From positions 1 through 38,006 of the forward strand of contig NZ_NGFP01000060.1 in NCBI RefSeq assembly GCF_002149035.1: 38,006 nucleotides of DNA, given 5' to 3'. This document shows, in pieces, positions 23,380 through 30,922 of the stretch. The notes under the pieces are model-generated. The model searched no databases and was not told the origin of the DNA. It was given only the letters and a program-made list of their open reading frames with translations. The stretch comes from Streptosporangium minutum. Its GTDB lineage: Bacteria > Actinomycetota > Actinomycetes > Streptosporangiales > Streptosporangiaceae. Numbering within the stretch: the stretch's first letter is position 1; the number at the start of each line of letters is the position of its first letter. The position numbers and the translations under genes are program-made.

Positions 23380-23586
23380 GGTCGCGGCCTCGGCCAGGTC
23401 GGCGGAGGCCGCGGTGCAGGCGGCGATGTGGGCGTTCACGGTCTCCAGCAGCCACTCCGGTGCGACGCCGTCTCCGTCCAGCCGGGCCCCGATCTCCCGC
23501 AGGCGTTCGGCGCATTCGGCGAGCACGCGGGCATCGGACCGCAGGACCTTGGCGTGGGCGGTGATCGCCTGGGGAACGGCGGGCAT
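23344..23586 (-). CDS. small ESX/WXG-like helical protein
   Basis: An 80-residue, almost entirely helical protein: two long helices (residues 3-33 and 44-77) joined by GDGVAPEWLL. Size and helix-turn-helix shape match the ESX/WXG and EspC-like type VII secretion proteins, though no exact WxG is present (the turn is PEWLL). GAAGGAG 7 bases upstream supports ATG 23586. It follows the lipase-like gene by 196 bp, most of which is a repeat array, and is probably in the same transcript. A joint role with the lipase, whose N-terminal half is also helical, is an inference. Confidence 0.65.
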   Translation of the reverse strand: MPAVPQAITAHAKVLRSDARVLAECAERLREIGARLDGDGVAPEWLLETVNAHIAACTAASADLAEAATRLHVYADRVRR

Positions 23587-23612
23587 CCGGATACTCCTTC
23601 AGTTAGACGGTC

Positions 23613-23797
23613 GAGGACACCGGGTCAGGGGGTCCGTACGAGGACACCGGGCCAGGGGTCCGTACGGGAACGTCGGTCAGGTGGTCCGTACGGGGACACC
23701 GGGTCAGGTGGTCCGTAGGGGAACGTCGGTCAGGTGGTCCGTACGGGGACACCGGGCCAGGGGATCCGTACAGGGACATCGGTCAGGTGATCCGCAT
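23613..23797. repeat. seven 26/27-bp tandem repeats spanning the lipase gene stop
   Basis: Seven units of alternating 26 and 27 bp (starts at 23613, 23640, 23666, 23692, 23719, 23745 and 23772) share GGTCAGGTGGTCCGTAC. Two versions alternate, one with GACACCGG and one with AACGTCGG, which suggests growth by doubling of a two-unit block. The last unit contains the final codons and TGA (23783-23785) of the hydrolase. Confidence 0.9.
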
Positions 23798-26209
23798 CGG
23801 GACAGCGGCGGCGCGGAGGGTCTGGTGGGCGACGGTGGACAGGCACAGCAGCGGGCGGGCGCCGTCGAGGCCCAGCTCACGCAAGTGCCGTGCCATGGGG
23901 TGGGCCGCCTGCCCGACGGTCAGCCGTGCCCGTGGCGCGGGATGCGCCCGTCCCCGGCCCCGGGTCTCGACGCACGACCGCAGCGTGGCGCCCTCGCGGC
24001 GGGAGTAGCCGACCAGGTCCCAGGCTCCGGCCGGGATCCCCGGGCCGAGGGGGCCGCGGAAGGCGAGGAGCCTGCTGTCCGGGCCGCCGACCACGACGCG
24101 GGCGGACCTCGCCGTGACCGCGACGTCCAGGGGCACGACGGACGGCTCGCAGCCCCAGATCTCCGGCGCCACGGCCGACACGGTGTCGGTGTCGACCACG
24201 GAGCCGACGAGAAAGCTGCCGGAGCGGCGGCGGTCCGCTCTCCGGACGAGATCCGGCCAGACCCGGAACGGCCGCGGCCGCCACGGGTCGTGTACGACGA
24301 TCCCGAGGTGGACCTCACGGTAGCCGCCCAGACTGGTCCGCCGGTTCCAGAACGCGTGGACGGCGACGAGGGCGCGCCCCGCGATCTGGACGGCGGGCCC
24401 GAGCCCGGTCCCCTCCAGCAGGGCCGCCGCCACGCCCGGGTCGGCGGCGAAGTAGGCCGTGAGGGCGGAGCCGTCCTGGCATCTGACCGGCAGTTCGAGC
24501 GTCCCCCGCGAGGTCGCCGCCGGATAGGTCGGCACGGTGAGGAAGGGGAAGCCCTCGGGGTGGGGGTCGCGGTCGGACAGCAGGTAGGCCTGCGAGCGGG
24601 TGACCGGCCCCCGGTACGGCGTGAGCTGACGGTCGATCCGGTCGCGGGCCTCGGGCAGGTCGTGGGCGAGGTTGGCGGTGTAGCGCTCGATGCTGTGGCA
24701 GATCGGGAACAGGTGGGTCGGGTCGGAGTAGTCGACCACGTACCAGCCGGGATGCAGGTCGAAGCAGCCGCCCGCGCCCTGCCCGTCCAGGGTGGGGATG
24801 ATGTCGTGCTGGTTGGTGACGCTGGCGATCCACGTCCGCGGGTCGGCGGGCTTCTTGAAGTCGACCGGCGACCCGACGGCCACGGCGTGGGTGACGGTGT
24901 AGCGGGCGCAGAACTCCGGGTCCTGCGCCAGGTTCATGATCGCCGCACCGCCCGCGCTGTGCCCGACCAGGGCGATCTCACCCCCCGGCGGGATGCCGAA
25001 GTCGTCGACGGCTTTGATCAGCGCGCGGCTGTAGGGGCCGCTGTCGAGTACGGCGCTGCTGAAGGCGCCGAGCAGGTCCTGCGGGGAGCCGTTGTCGGGC
25101 CGGCCGGACCTCATGCCGGGCGCCTGGACGACGTGGCGCACCACCCCGTCCGGGCCCGCCACGCTCTGGATGAGCACCCGCCCGGTCGTGCCGAGGGCGC
25201 CGATGTTGCGGAGGAAGCCGAGCAGCGACCCCTCCGAGCTCAGCCGCGTGACCTCGGCCGGGGCCGGCTCCAGCCGGCGCGCGCCGCCTTCCCCCGTGTC
25301 GAGGACCGCTACGGCCCGGTTGCTCATGCCGATGATCGGGTCGGCGCTGGCGTACCCCTTCCCGGTCGCGATCAGCCAGGCGGCGGTGTCGTTGAGCGGG
25401 TTCTCGTCCAGCAGGGCCCGCAGGGCGAGCACCTCGCCGAAGACCGGGGCGAGCTCGCTGAGCGTGCGTACGGCGCCGCGGTCCCTGAGCAGGGCGCGCA
25501 GCGCCCGGACCGACTCGATGTCGCGGTCGGCGCCGACCGCTCCGATGAGCCTGGCCAGCAGCGGGTCGTCGACCAGCTCCGGATGGTCCAGGGCCACGGC
25601 GGTGATCCGCAGCCGTAGTGAGGTCGCCAGGACGAGGACGGCCAGGCTCTCCGCGCCGGCCATGCCGCCGAGCCTGGCCGCGAGAGCGCCCAGCCGCCCG
25701 CCGGCGACCGCGTATCCGAGCCCCCTCCGATCAGTGACCACGCGGAGCAGGGCACGCTGGGCCCGGTACCCCTCCGCCGGGGCGTACGGCAGGGCGCCGA
25801 GCACGGTGCCGTCGGTGAGCGCCGCCGTGGCGTGGACGGACGCCTCCTGGATCGCCACCCCGATCTCGGACAGCTCCCGGGCCGCGGTACGCAGCAGCTG
25901 CGCGGCCGCGGCACTTTCGGCCAGGGCGCCCGGGGCGGGGGCACCTCCGGCCGGGGCGCCTTCGGCTGGGGCGTCTCCGGCCGAGGTGCTCTGGGCGGGG
26001 GCACCTCCGGCCGGGGCGCCTTCGGCCGAGGTGTTCCCGGCCAGAGCGCCTCCGGTCGGGAGATCCCCGGCCGGGGCGTCTTTGGCCATGGCGCCTTCAC
26101 CCGGGAAAATCCCGGCCGGGGTGTCTTCGGCCGCGGCGTCTTCGGCCGGGGCGGCCTCCCCGCGAACATCGGAGCGGAGGTGGTTCCCGGAGGCATCCGC
26201 GCCGCTCAC
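23783..26209 (-). CDS. lipase-like alpha/beta hydrolase with repeat-rich N-terminus
   Basis: An 808-residue protein. Residues 20-98 are low-complexity Ala/Pro/Gly/Glu repeats (APAGGAP type), followed by a helical region (100-270) reminiscent of ESX-associated domains. The hydrolase core has IALVGHSAGGAAIMNLA (nucleophile Ser418), probable acid Asp469 in NQHDIIP and probable His505 in ICHSIERY, as in lipases of the PGAP1/PE-PPE kind. The C-terminal 280 residues are unassigned. It would release fatty acids or hydrolyse an ester product. The GTG start overlaps the peroxidase stop by 4 bp (GTGA); GGGAG lies upstream. No signal peptide is seen, so export, if any, would not be Sec-dependent. Confidence 0.78.
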   Translation of the reverse strand: MSGADASGNHLRSDVRGEAAPAEDAAAEDTPAGIFPGEGAMAKDAPAGDLPTGGALAGNTSAEGAPAGGAPAQSTSAGDAPAEGAPAGGAPAPGALAESAAAAQLLRTAARELSEIGVAIQEASVHATAALTDGTVLGALPYAPAEGYRAQRALLRVVTDRRGLGYAVAGGRLGALAARLGGMAGAESLAVLVLATSLRLRITAVALDHPELVDDPLLARLIGAVGADRDIESVRALRALLRDRGAVRTLSELAPVFGEVLALRALLDENPLNDTAAWLIATGKGYASADPIIGMSNRAVAVLDTGEGGARRLEPAPAEVTRLSSEGSLLGFLRNIGALGTTGRVLIQSVAGPDGVVRHVVQAPGMRSGRPDNGSPQDLLGAFSSAVLDSGPYSRALIKAVDDFGIPPGGEIALVGHSAGGAAIMNLAQDPEFCARYTVTHAVAVGSPVDFKKPADPRTWIASVTNQHDIIPTLDGQGAGGCFDLHPGWYVVDYSDPTHLFPICHSIERYTANLAHDLPEARDRIDRQLTPYRGPVTRSQAYLLSDRDPHPEGFPFLTVPTYPAATSRGTLELPVRCQDGSALTAYFAADPGVAAALLEGTGLGPAVQIAGRALVAVHAFWNRRTSLGGYREVHLGIVVHDPWRPRPFRVWPDLVRRADRRRSGSFLVGSVVDTDTVSAVAPEIWGCEPSVVPLDVAVTARSARVVVGGPDSRLLAFRGPLGPGIPAGAWDLVGYSRREGATLRSCVETRGRGRAHPAPRARLTVGQAAHPMARHLRELGLDGARPLLCLSTVAHQTLRAAAVPMRIT

Positions 26210-27798
26210 CGCGCTCCCTGCCGGGTCATGCTCACGAAACGCGGTCGCGGGTCCTCCGGGACGTTGCGGTGGAGCACGTCCGACAGTGTCCGCGTGGTGG
26301 CGATGACCTTCATCCCGGGCGGGGAGAAGGTCGCGGCGTTGAACACCCGCGACGCCAGCAGCGGATTGGTCAACGCCTGCGAGAAGGCGTCAATGGCGAT
26401 GATCTTCGTTAGGAGCGGCGGCAGCATGGCGTTCGGGGCGCCCGGCTCCTCGGCGAACAGGCCGACGTACAGATCCAGGTCGTCCACGCTCCGGTAGAGC
26501 TCGCGGAGTGCCTCGCTCACCCTCACGTCGCCGGAGACCTGGTCGAAGCGGCGCACGCGGGGGAAGCGGCAGTGCTCGCGGTAGCTGTTGTAGGGAGCCA
26601 GGTTCAACGCGCGCGATTCGGCGACGCTGGCCACGTCCACCGCCCGCAGGACGGGGTCGGTGTTGAACAGGCCGATGCGCCCCGCGCGCTGCCGGGAGGC
26701 GTCCTCGAAGAGCCGGCCCAGGCCCGGCCCAGGGATGAGCGCCGCACCGACCATGGTCTCCGCCATCGGAAGCTCCCGGTCGCCCACGGCCAGTTTGGAG
26801 GGGATCAGGCTGTGCCAGCGGTAGACGAGGTTGAACTCCGCCGAGGCCCAGTTCTCCCGGTACCAGGGTGCGTGGGCCAGCATGGCGGAGAGCCGCGGGT
26901 CCAGGGTGAAGCGGAAGTGGTAGGGCGTGATGTGGTTGATGTACTCCTCCACCACCAGCTTGATGAGGAGCACGATGAGGATGTTGCGAGCCGTCTGGAA
27001 CAGGCGTTCGTCGTCCCAGTGCGGATAGTGGCCGGCCAGGAGGCGTGCCACCCTGTTGTGCTCGCGCAGGAACAGCACCGTGAGCATGGTGAAACCGATC
27101 TGGATGTTGCCGCGGTCACTGCCCGTCGCGAACAGGGTGTCGCGCTGCGCGTCGGTGAGCTCGTCGAAACGGATCACGCTCAGCGCGGAGAACTCGCCTT
27201 TGATCTTGCCGTTCTCGCAGAGCTGGGGAGGGAACTCCGCCCCGTTGACGATCCGGCTCTTGAGCAGCCCGCCGTCGAACGTCCGGAGGGCGGCGGTCGC
27301 CGCCTCGTCGAGCCCGTAGAGCTGGTTCAGGTCGATGTGGTGGTTCGAGCTGTTCTTGCGCGGATCCCTGGGGACGTGGCTGTCGCCGCGGAGGAACCCG
27401 TCGGTGAACCACTGGGCGAAGTAGGCGAACAGCACGGTGGACCGGGGACACGGGATCATGGCGTCACCCCGGGTGAACAGGTCCGCGGCCTGTTCGGGCG
27501 TGGGCCGGCCGCCCTCGGGTCCGGTGACCGGCGGCATGTGACGCCCGCTGAACGTCCGGTCGGTCAGCGAGGCCCACGAGGTGTAGTCGGCCATGGTGCT
27601 CAGCGGCTCGGGCCGTGGCGGCATCTCGCGGACCGCATGGTCGATCAGAGAGGCGTTGAGGCGCCGCCGTACGGGCTGGACGCGCTGTGCGAGGTCCCAC
27701 AGCGGACGTCCGCTGGTCAGGGCTAGGAACCTGAGACGGTTGGCGGCGCCGTCGGTCGCGATGCTTCTCGCCCGCGCTCTGGTGGGTGCCACCGTCAC
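26206..27798 (-). CDS. cyclooxygenase/alpha-dioxygenase-like haem peroxidase
   Basis: A 530-residue member of the animal haem peroxidase superfamily, closest in motifs to cyclooxygenases and fatty acid alpha-dioxygenases. Seen: FAYFAQWFTDGFLRG, then SNHHIDLNQLYGLDE (COX has DLNHIYGE), FLREHNRVARLL, EEYINHITPYHF and FNLVYRWHSLIPS. In the last, Tyr326 and His329 align with the catalytic tyrosyl-radical Tyr and proximal haem His of COX (YHWH) and alpha-DOX (YRMH). At the distal site COX reads AQHFTH but this protein reads AQWFTD, so the distal His appears to be Asp133. Fatty acid dioxygenation is the likely reaction. GTG start overlaps the P450 stop (GTGA) and its stop overlaps the hydrolase start. 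Confidence 0.88.
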   Translation of the reverse strand: MTVAPTRARARSIATDGAANRLRFLALTSGRPLWDLAQRVQPVRRRLNASLIDHAVREMPPRPEPLSTMADYTSWASLTDRTFSGRHMPPVTGPEGGRPTPEQAADLFTRGDAMIPCPRSTVLFAYFAQWFTDGFLRGDSHVPRDPRKNSSNHHIDLNQLYGLDEAATAALRTFDGGLLKSRIVNGAEFPPQLCENGKIKGEFSALSVIRFDELTDAQRDTLFATGSDRGNIQIGFTMLTVLFLREHNRVARLLAGHYPHWDDERLFQTARNILIVLLIKLVVEEYINHITPYHFRFTLDPRLSAMLAHAPWYRENWASAEFNLVYRWHSLIPSKLAVGDRELPMAETMVGAALIPGPGLGRLFEDASRQRAGRIGLFNTDPVLRAVDVASVAESRALNLAPYNSYREHCRFPRVRRFDQVSGDVRVSEALRELYRSVDDLDLYVGLFAEEPGAPNAMLPPLLTKIIAIDAFSQALTNPLLASRVFNAATFSPPGMKVIATTRTLSDVLHRNVPEDPRPRFVSMTRQGAR

Positions 27799-29264
27799 GC
27801 CCCCTTTCCGTCCGGGCCGGGATTTCCGTCCGGGCCGGGATTTCCGTCCGGGCCGGGATTTCCGTCCGAGCCGGGGCTTCCGTTCGGGTTGGGGCTTCCG
27901 TTCGGACTGGGATTCCCGTTTGGGTCGGGGGCCGCGTCCGGGCCGGGATGCCCGTCCGAGCTGAGACTTCCGTCCGGGCCGAGACCCAGGACGAAGCGGT
28001 CGGGGAAGATCCCGTGGCTACGGGTGATCGCCCCCTCCGGCGGCGGGAGCGTGCGGACCCCGGGGCGGCGGAACAGGCGGCGCACGACCTCGCAGATGAC
28101 GACTCTGGCGGGGTGCACGCCGAGGCAGGCGTGGTGGCCGTGTCCGAAGTGCAGCTGGAGGTGCTCCGGCCGGTCGAGGCGGAAGTCGTCCGGCTCCTCC
28201 ACCACGTCCGCGTCGAACATGGCCGAGGCCGGCGCGGCGAGCACGAACGTCCCCGCGGGGATGACCGTCCGGCGCGGGGTGCCGGCGGCGAGGACGTAGT
28301 CGCGCTCGCACAGCCGGGGGAGCAGCTTGAAGAACGGGCTGAACCGCAGCGCCTCCCAGACATAGCGATCGAAACGGGTGGGATCCGGGTCGGCGGCGGC
28401 GTCGGAGGCCTCCGCCCGCACCCGCGGGCGGAGCATGAGCTGCTCCACCGCCTCCACCATGGCCCCCGGCCCGCTCTCCACGAACCCGAGGGGCAGCCCC
28501 GCCATGTTGATCAGCAGGCGCTCGTCGTCGACGCCGACCTCGGCCGGGAGGGTCGTACGGATGAGGCGGCCGAAGATGTCATCCGGCGGCTCGCACCCCG
28601 CCTCCAGGGCGGCCCGGCGTTCGGCGAGCCGGCCGTGGAGGTAGGCCATCATCTCCTCGCCCGCGCGGACCGACCCGGCCTGGATCGCCGGGTCGCCCTG
28701 GAAGTTGGCGAAGCCGTCGGTGATCACGGCCCGCGTCCACCGCGACAGGGTCTCCGGAGTGGGCCCGGGGAAGCCGAAATACTCCCCGCACACCCGTAGG
28801 GCGACGTGCCGGAAGAGCTCGCCGACGGCCTCGATCCGCCCCCGCCGCGACGCGGCGTCCAGAGCCTCGTCCGCGATCCGCCCCGCCAGCCCGCGCAGGT
28901 CCGCCGCGTCCTGGGGGGCGAGCATGACCTGCATCAGCCCCTTCTCCCGCCAGTTCATCGGCGTCGCGTCCCGGCCCAGCATGAACGGGCCGCCCAGCGC
29001 CGCGTCCAGGCGCGGGCCGAAGGCCCTGACCGTGAAGGTCTCCTCCCGGGAGAGCACCTCGACGACGTCGGCGAAACGGGTCACGACGGTGAAGGCCGGG
29101 GTGACGAAGATCGGCCTCTGGGCGCGGAGCTCCGCGAAGAGGGCGCGCCAGTCCGTGCGCATCCATTCCCGGACGAGGCCGAAGGCGGCCATCGGATCAC
29201 GCGCCACGGCCACGTCGTATCGCTCCAGATGGCCGCCCATGGTCGATTGATCGACAGCACCCAT
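27795..29264 (-). CDS. cytochrome P450, atypical I-helix
   Basis: A 489-residue P450. The haem loop is LHFGHGHHACLGVHPAR (Cys380), the K-helix ExxR is EALR (304-307), and the C-helix region is MNWREKGLMQVM. The I-helix segment (251-266) reads LINMAGLPLGFVESGP and lacks the usual A-G-x-E/D-T acid-alcohol pair used to split O2; P450s that rearrange hydroperoxides also lack it. The last 55 residues are a Gly/Pro/Asp/Asn tail (PGPDGN repeats) not needed for the fold. GGAGG 10 bases before ATG 29264 fixes the start. It heads an operon with the COX-like gene (4-bp overlap) and lipase. A hydroperoxide isomerase or peroxygenase role is inferred. Confidence 0.9.
   Translation of the reverse strand: MGAVDQSTMGGHLERYDVAVARDPMAAFGLVREWMRTDWRALFAELRAQRPIFVTPAFTVVTRFADVVEVLSREETFTVRAFGPRLDAALGGPFMLGRDATPMNWREKGLMQVMLAPQDAADLRGLAGRIADEALDAASRRGRIEAVGELFRHVALRVCGEYFGFPGPTPETLSRWTRAVITDGFANFQGDPAIQAGSVRAGEEMMAYLHGRLAERRAALEAGCEPPDDIFGRLIRTTLPAEVGVDDERLLINMAGLPLGFVESGPGAMVEAVEQLMLRPRVRAEASDAAADPDPTRFDRYVWEALRFSPFFKLLPRLCERDYVLAAGTPRRTVIPAGTFVLAAPASAMFDADVVEEPDDFRLDRPEHLQLHFGHGHHACLGVHPARVVICEVVRRLFRRPGVRTLPPPEGAITRSHGIFPDRFVLGLGPDGSLSSDGHPGPDAAPDPNGNPSPNGSPNPNGSPGSDGNPGPDGNPGPDGNPGPDGKGA
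27805..27930. repeat. seven 18-bp repeats encoding the P450 tail
   Basis: Seven 18-bp units run from 27805 to 27930, the first three nearly identical (TTTCCGTCCGGGCCGGGA), the rest progressively diverged. On the minus strand they encode the six-residue repeat GNPGPD and variants. The gradient of divergence away from the 3' end suggests newest copies nearest the stop. Confidence 0.88.
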
Positions 29265-29342
29265 GCCGTAGGACCCTCCGCTTTACGCGTGAACCGACCA
29301 CTGAAGCCATGGCGAACAGAGATCGTCACTTTCCGTAGCCAC

Positions 29343-29370
29343 AATCTAGGCAGGCGATACATTAGCTCAA
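29343..29370 (-). promoter_or_regulatory. promoter of the P450-dioxygenase-lipase operon
   Basis: On the minus strand TTGAGC (29370-29365) and TAGATT (29348-29343) are spaced by 16 bases, a good -35/-10 pair in a locally AT-rich stretch (29340-29415). The start codon lies about 80 bases downstream. The rest of the 434-bp divergent gap is occupied by the 33-bp repeats. Confidence 0.45.
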
Positions 29371-29514
29371 GATGGCTACTGAATGCATTGTTTTGACTCC
29401 AGTAAGTAATTAAGGCGTCACTTCCCGGCAACTCCCGCCGTCCGGCCGTCCGGCCGTTCAATGGGTGGCCGGACAGCCGGACGGCCCACCCGTTGGACCG
29501 CTCGGCCGATCCGG

Positions 29515-29680
29515 CTCACCGGCGGACCGTTCGTCAACCGGTCCTGCCTGTCAGCCGGGCCGTTCGTCAGCCGGTCCGGCTCACCGGCCGGACCGTTCAT
29601 CAGCAGGCTCGGCTCACCGGCCGGACCGTTCATCAGCCGGTCCGGCCTGTCGGCCGGACCGCGCACCAGGCGGTCTTCGC
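29515..29680. repeat. five 33-bp tandem repeats upstream of the desaturase
   Basis: GGACCGTTC or a close variant recurs at 29524, 29557, 29590, 29623 and 29656, exactly 33 bp apart, within units of the form CCGGCCGGACCGTTCATCAG plus GTCCGGCTCA. They end just before the ribosome binding site of the desaturase. All frames stay open through them on both strands (11-residue repeats), but no frame has gene support, so they are probably a leader or regulatory array. Confidence 0.88.
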
Positions 29681-29698
29681 CGACCGCGAGGAGGCAGC

Positions 29699-30814
29699 GT
29701 GACCACCTCGGCCTTCCCGCCGGGTCAGCCGGAGTCAGGCACGGCCGAGACGGTGGCGGTCACGGCCGGGCGCCGCACCGTCTACCTGGTCGCCCTCGTC
29801 GTCCTGCCGGTGCTGACCCTGGCCGCGGCGGTCCCCGCCGTCTGGGGATGGGGGATCGGTCCGCGCGACGCGGTCATCGCCGTCGTCATGTATCTGATCA
29901 GCATCTTCGGGATCGCCATCGGCTACCACCGGCACTTCACCCATCGGGCCTTCAGGTGCCGCAGGCCGCTGCGCATCGCCCTCATGCTGGCCGGCGGCAT
30001 GGCGCTCGAAGGTCCGATCACGCTGTGGACGGCCGAGCACCGCCGCCACCACAAGTACGCCGACCGGGCCGGCGACCCGCACTCGCCCTGGCGGTACGGC
30101 GACAGCGGCCTGGCCCTGCTGCGCGGCATGGCGCACGCCCACATCGGCTGGTTCTACACCGCGCGCCGCCGCTCCAGCCGGCAGCGCTGGGTGCCGGACC
30201 TGATGGCCGATCCGGACGTCCGGCGGTTCGACGCCGCCTACCCGGCCGTCGCGGCGCTGTCGTTCCTGCTGCCCGCCGCGGCGGGGGGACTGTGGTCGAT
30301 GTCGTGGACCGGCATGTGGACCGCGCTCTTCTGGGGCGGGCTGGTCCGCTACGCCGTGGTGCACCATGTGACCTGGTCGGTGAACTCCATCGCCCACACC
30401 TTCGGCGAGCGCCCCTTCAGGACCAGGGACCGGTCGTCCAACGTCCGGTGGGTGGCGTTCCTGACCCTCGGCGAGGGCTGGCACAACTGGCACCACGTCG
30501 ACCCGGCCTGCGCCCGCCACGGGGTGCTCAGAGGCCAGCTGGACCCGAGCGCCCGGCTGATCCGCTGGTTCGAACGGGCAGGCTGGGCGTACGGCGTGCG
30601 CTGGCCGGACCCCGTGCGCCTGACCGCCCGCCGCGTCGCGGCGGGACCGGGACCAGGAACCTCCGGAGCGGGACCGGGGCCGGAGCCGTCCGAGGCGGGA
30701 TCAGGACCGGAAACCTCCGGAGCGGGGCCGGGGACGTCCGCCGTACGGAATCCCGGGCGACCGGCGCGGGACGGGGAAGGGGACGGCGTCCGCTGGACGC
30801 CACCGCGCGTCTGA
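29699..30814 (+). CDS. acyl-CoA/fatty acid delta-9-type desaturase
   Basis: A 371-residue integral membrane desaturase. The three histidine boxes are present: GYHRHFTHRAF, EHRRHHKYAD and GEGWHNWHH, binding the di-iron site that introduces a cis double bond with O2 and an electron donor. Membrane segments are visible at TVYLVALVVLPVLTLAAAV, AVIAVVMYLISIFGIAIG, YPAVAALSFLLPAAAGG and ALFWGGLVRYAVV. GAGGAGG directly before GTG 29699 fixes the start; the longer frame would translate the upstream repeats. The last 45 residues are a Gly/Pro/Glu/Ser tail. Divergent from the P450 operon; it could supply unsaturated acyl substrate for the dioxygenase. Confidence 0.92.
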   Translation: MTTSAFPPGQPESGTAETVAVTAGRRTVYLVALVVLPVLTLAAAVPAVWGWGIGPRDAVIAVVMYLISIFGIAIGYHRHFTHRAFRCRRPLRIALMLAGGMALEGPITLWTAEHRRHHKYADRAGDPHSPWRYGDSGLALLRGMAHAHIGWFYTARRRSSRQRWVPDLMADPDVRRFDAAYPAVAALSFLLPAAAGGLWSMSWTGMWTALFWGGLVRYAVVHHVTWSVNSIAHTFGERPFRTRDRSSNVRWVAFLTLGEGWHNWHHVDPACARHGVLRGQLDPSARLIRWFERAGWAYGVRWPDPVRLTARRVAAGPGPGTSGAGPGPEPSEAGSGPETSGAGPGTSAVRNPGRPARDGEGDGVRWTPPRV

Positions 30815-30817
30815 CCG

Positions 30818-30895
30818 GACAGCCGCCGGGCGGAGCCGCCGGACAACCATCGGCCAACCGTCGGACAGCCGCCGGACGGAGCCGCCGGAGCGGGT
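30818..30895. repeat. 46-bp imperfect duplication between convergent genes
   Basis: GACAGCCGCCGG and the following CGGAGCCGCCGGA occur at 30818 and again at 30864, 46 bp apart. The first copy begins within a few bases of the desaturase stop. It fills the 108-bp gap between convergent genes and may contribute to termination through its inverted GGCGGCT/AGCCGCC pieces. Confidence 0.6.
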
Positions 30896-30922
30896 CCGTC
30901 CGGGATCGCCGGCCGTGACGGA

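Noticed and set aside
29465-29698. N-terminal 78-codon extension of the desaturase
   Set aside because: It would translate the 33-bp repeats into low-complexity sequence, while GAGGAGG sits immediately before the GTG at 29699.
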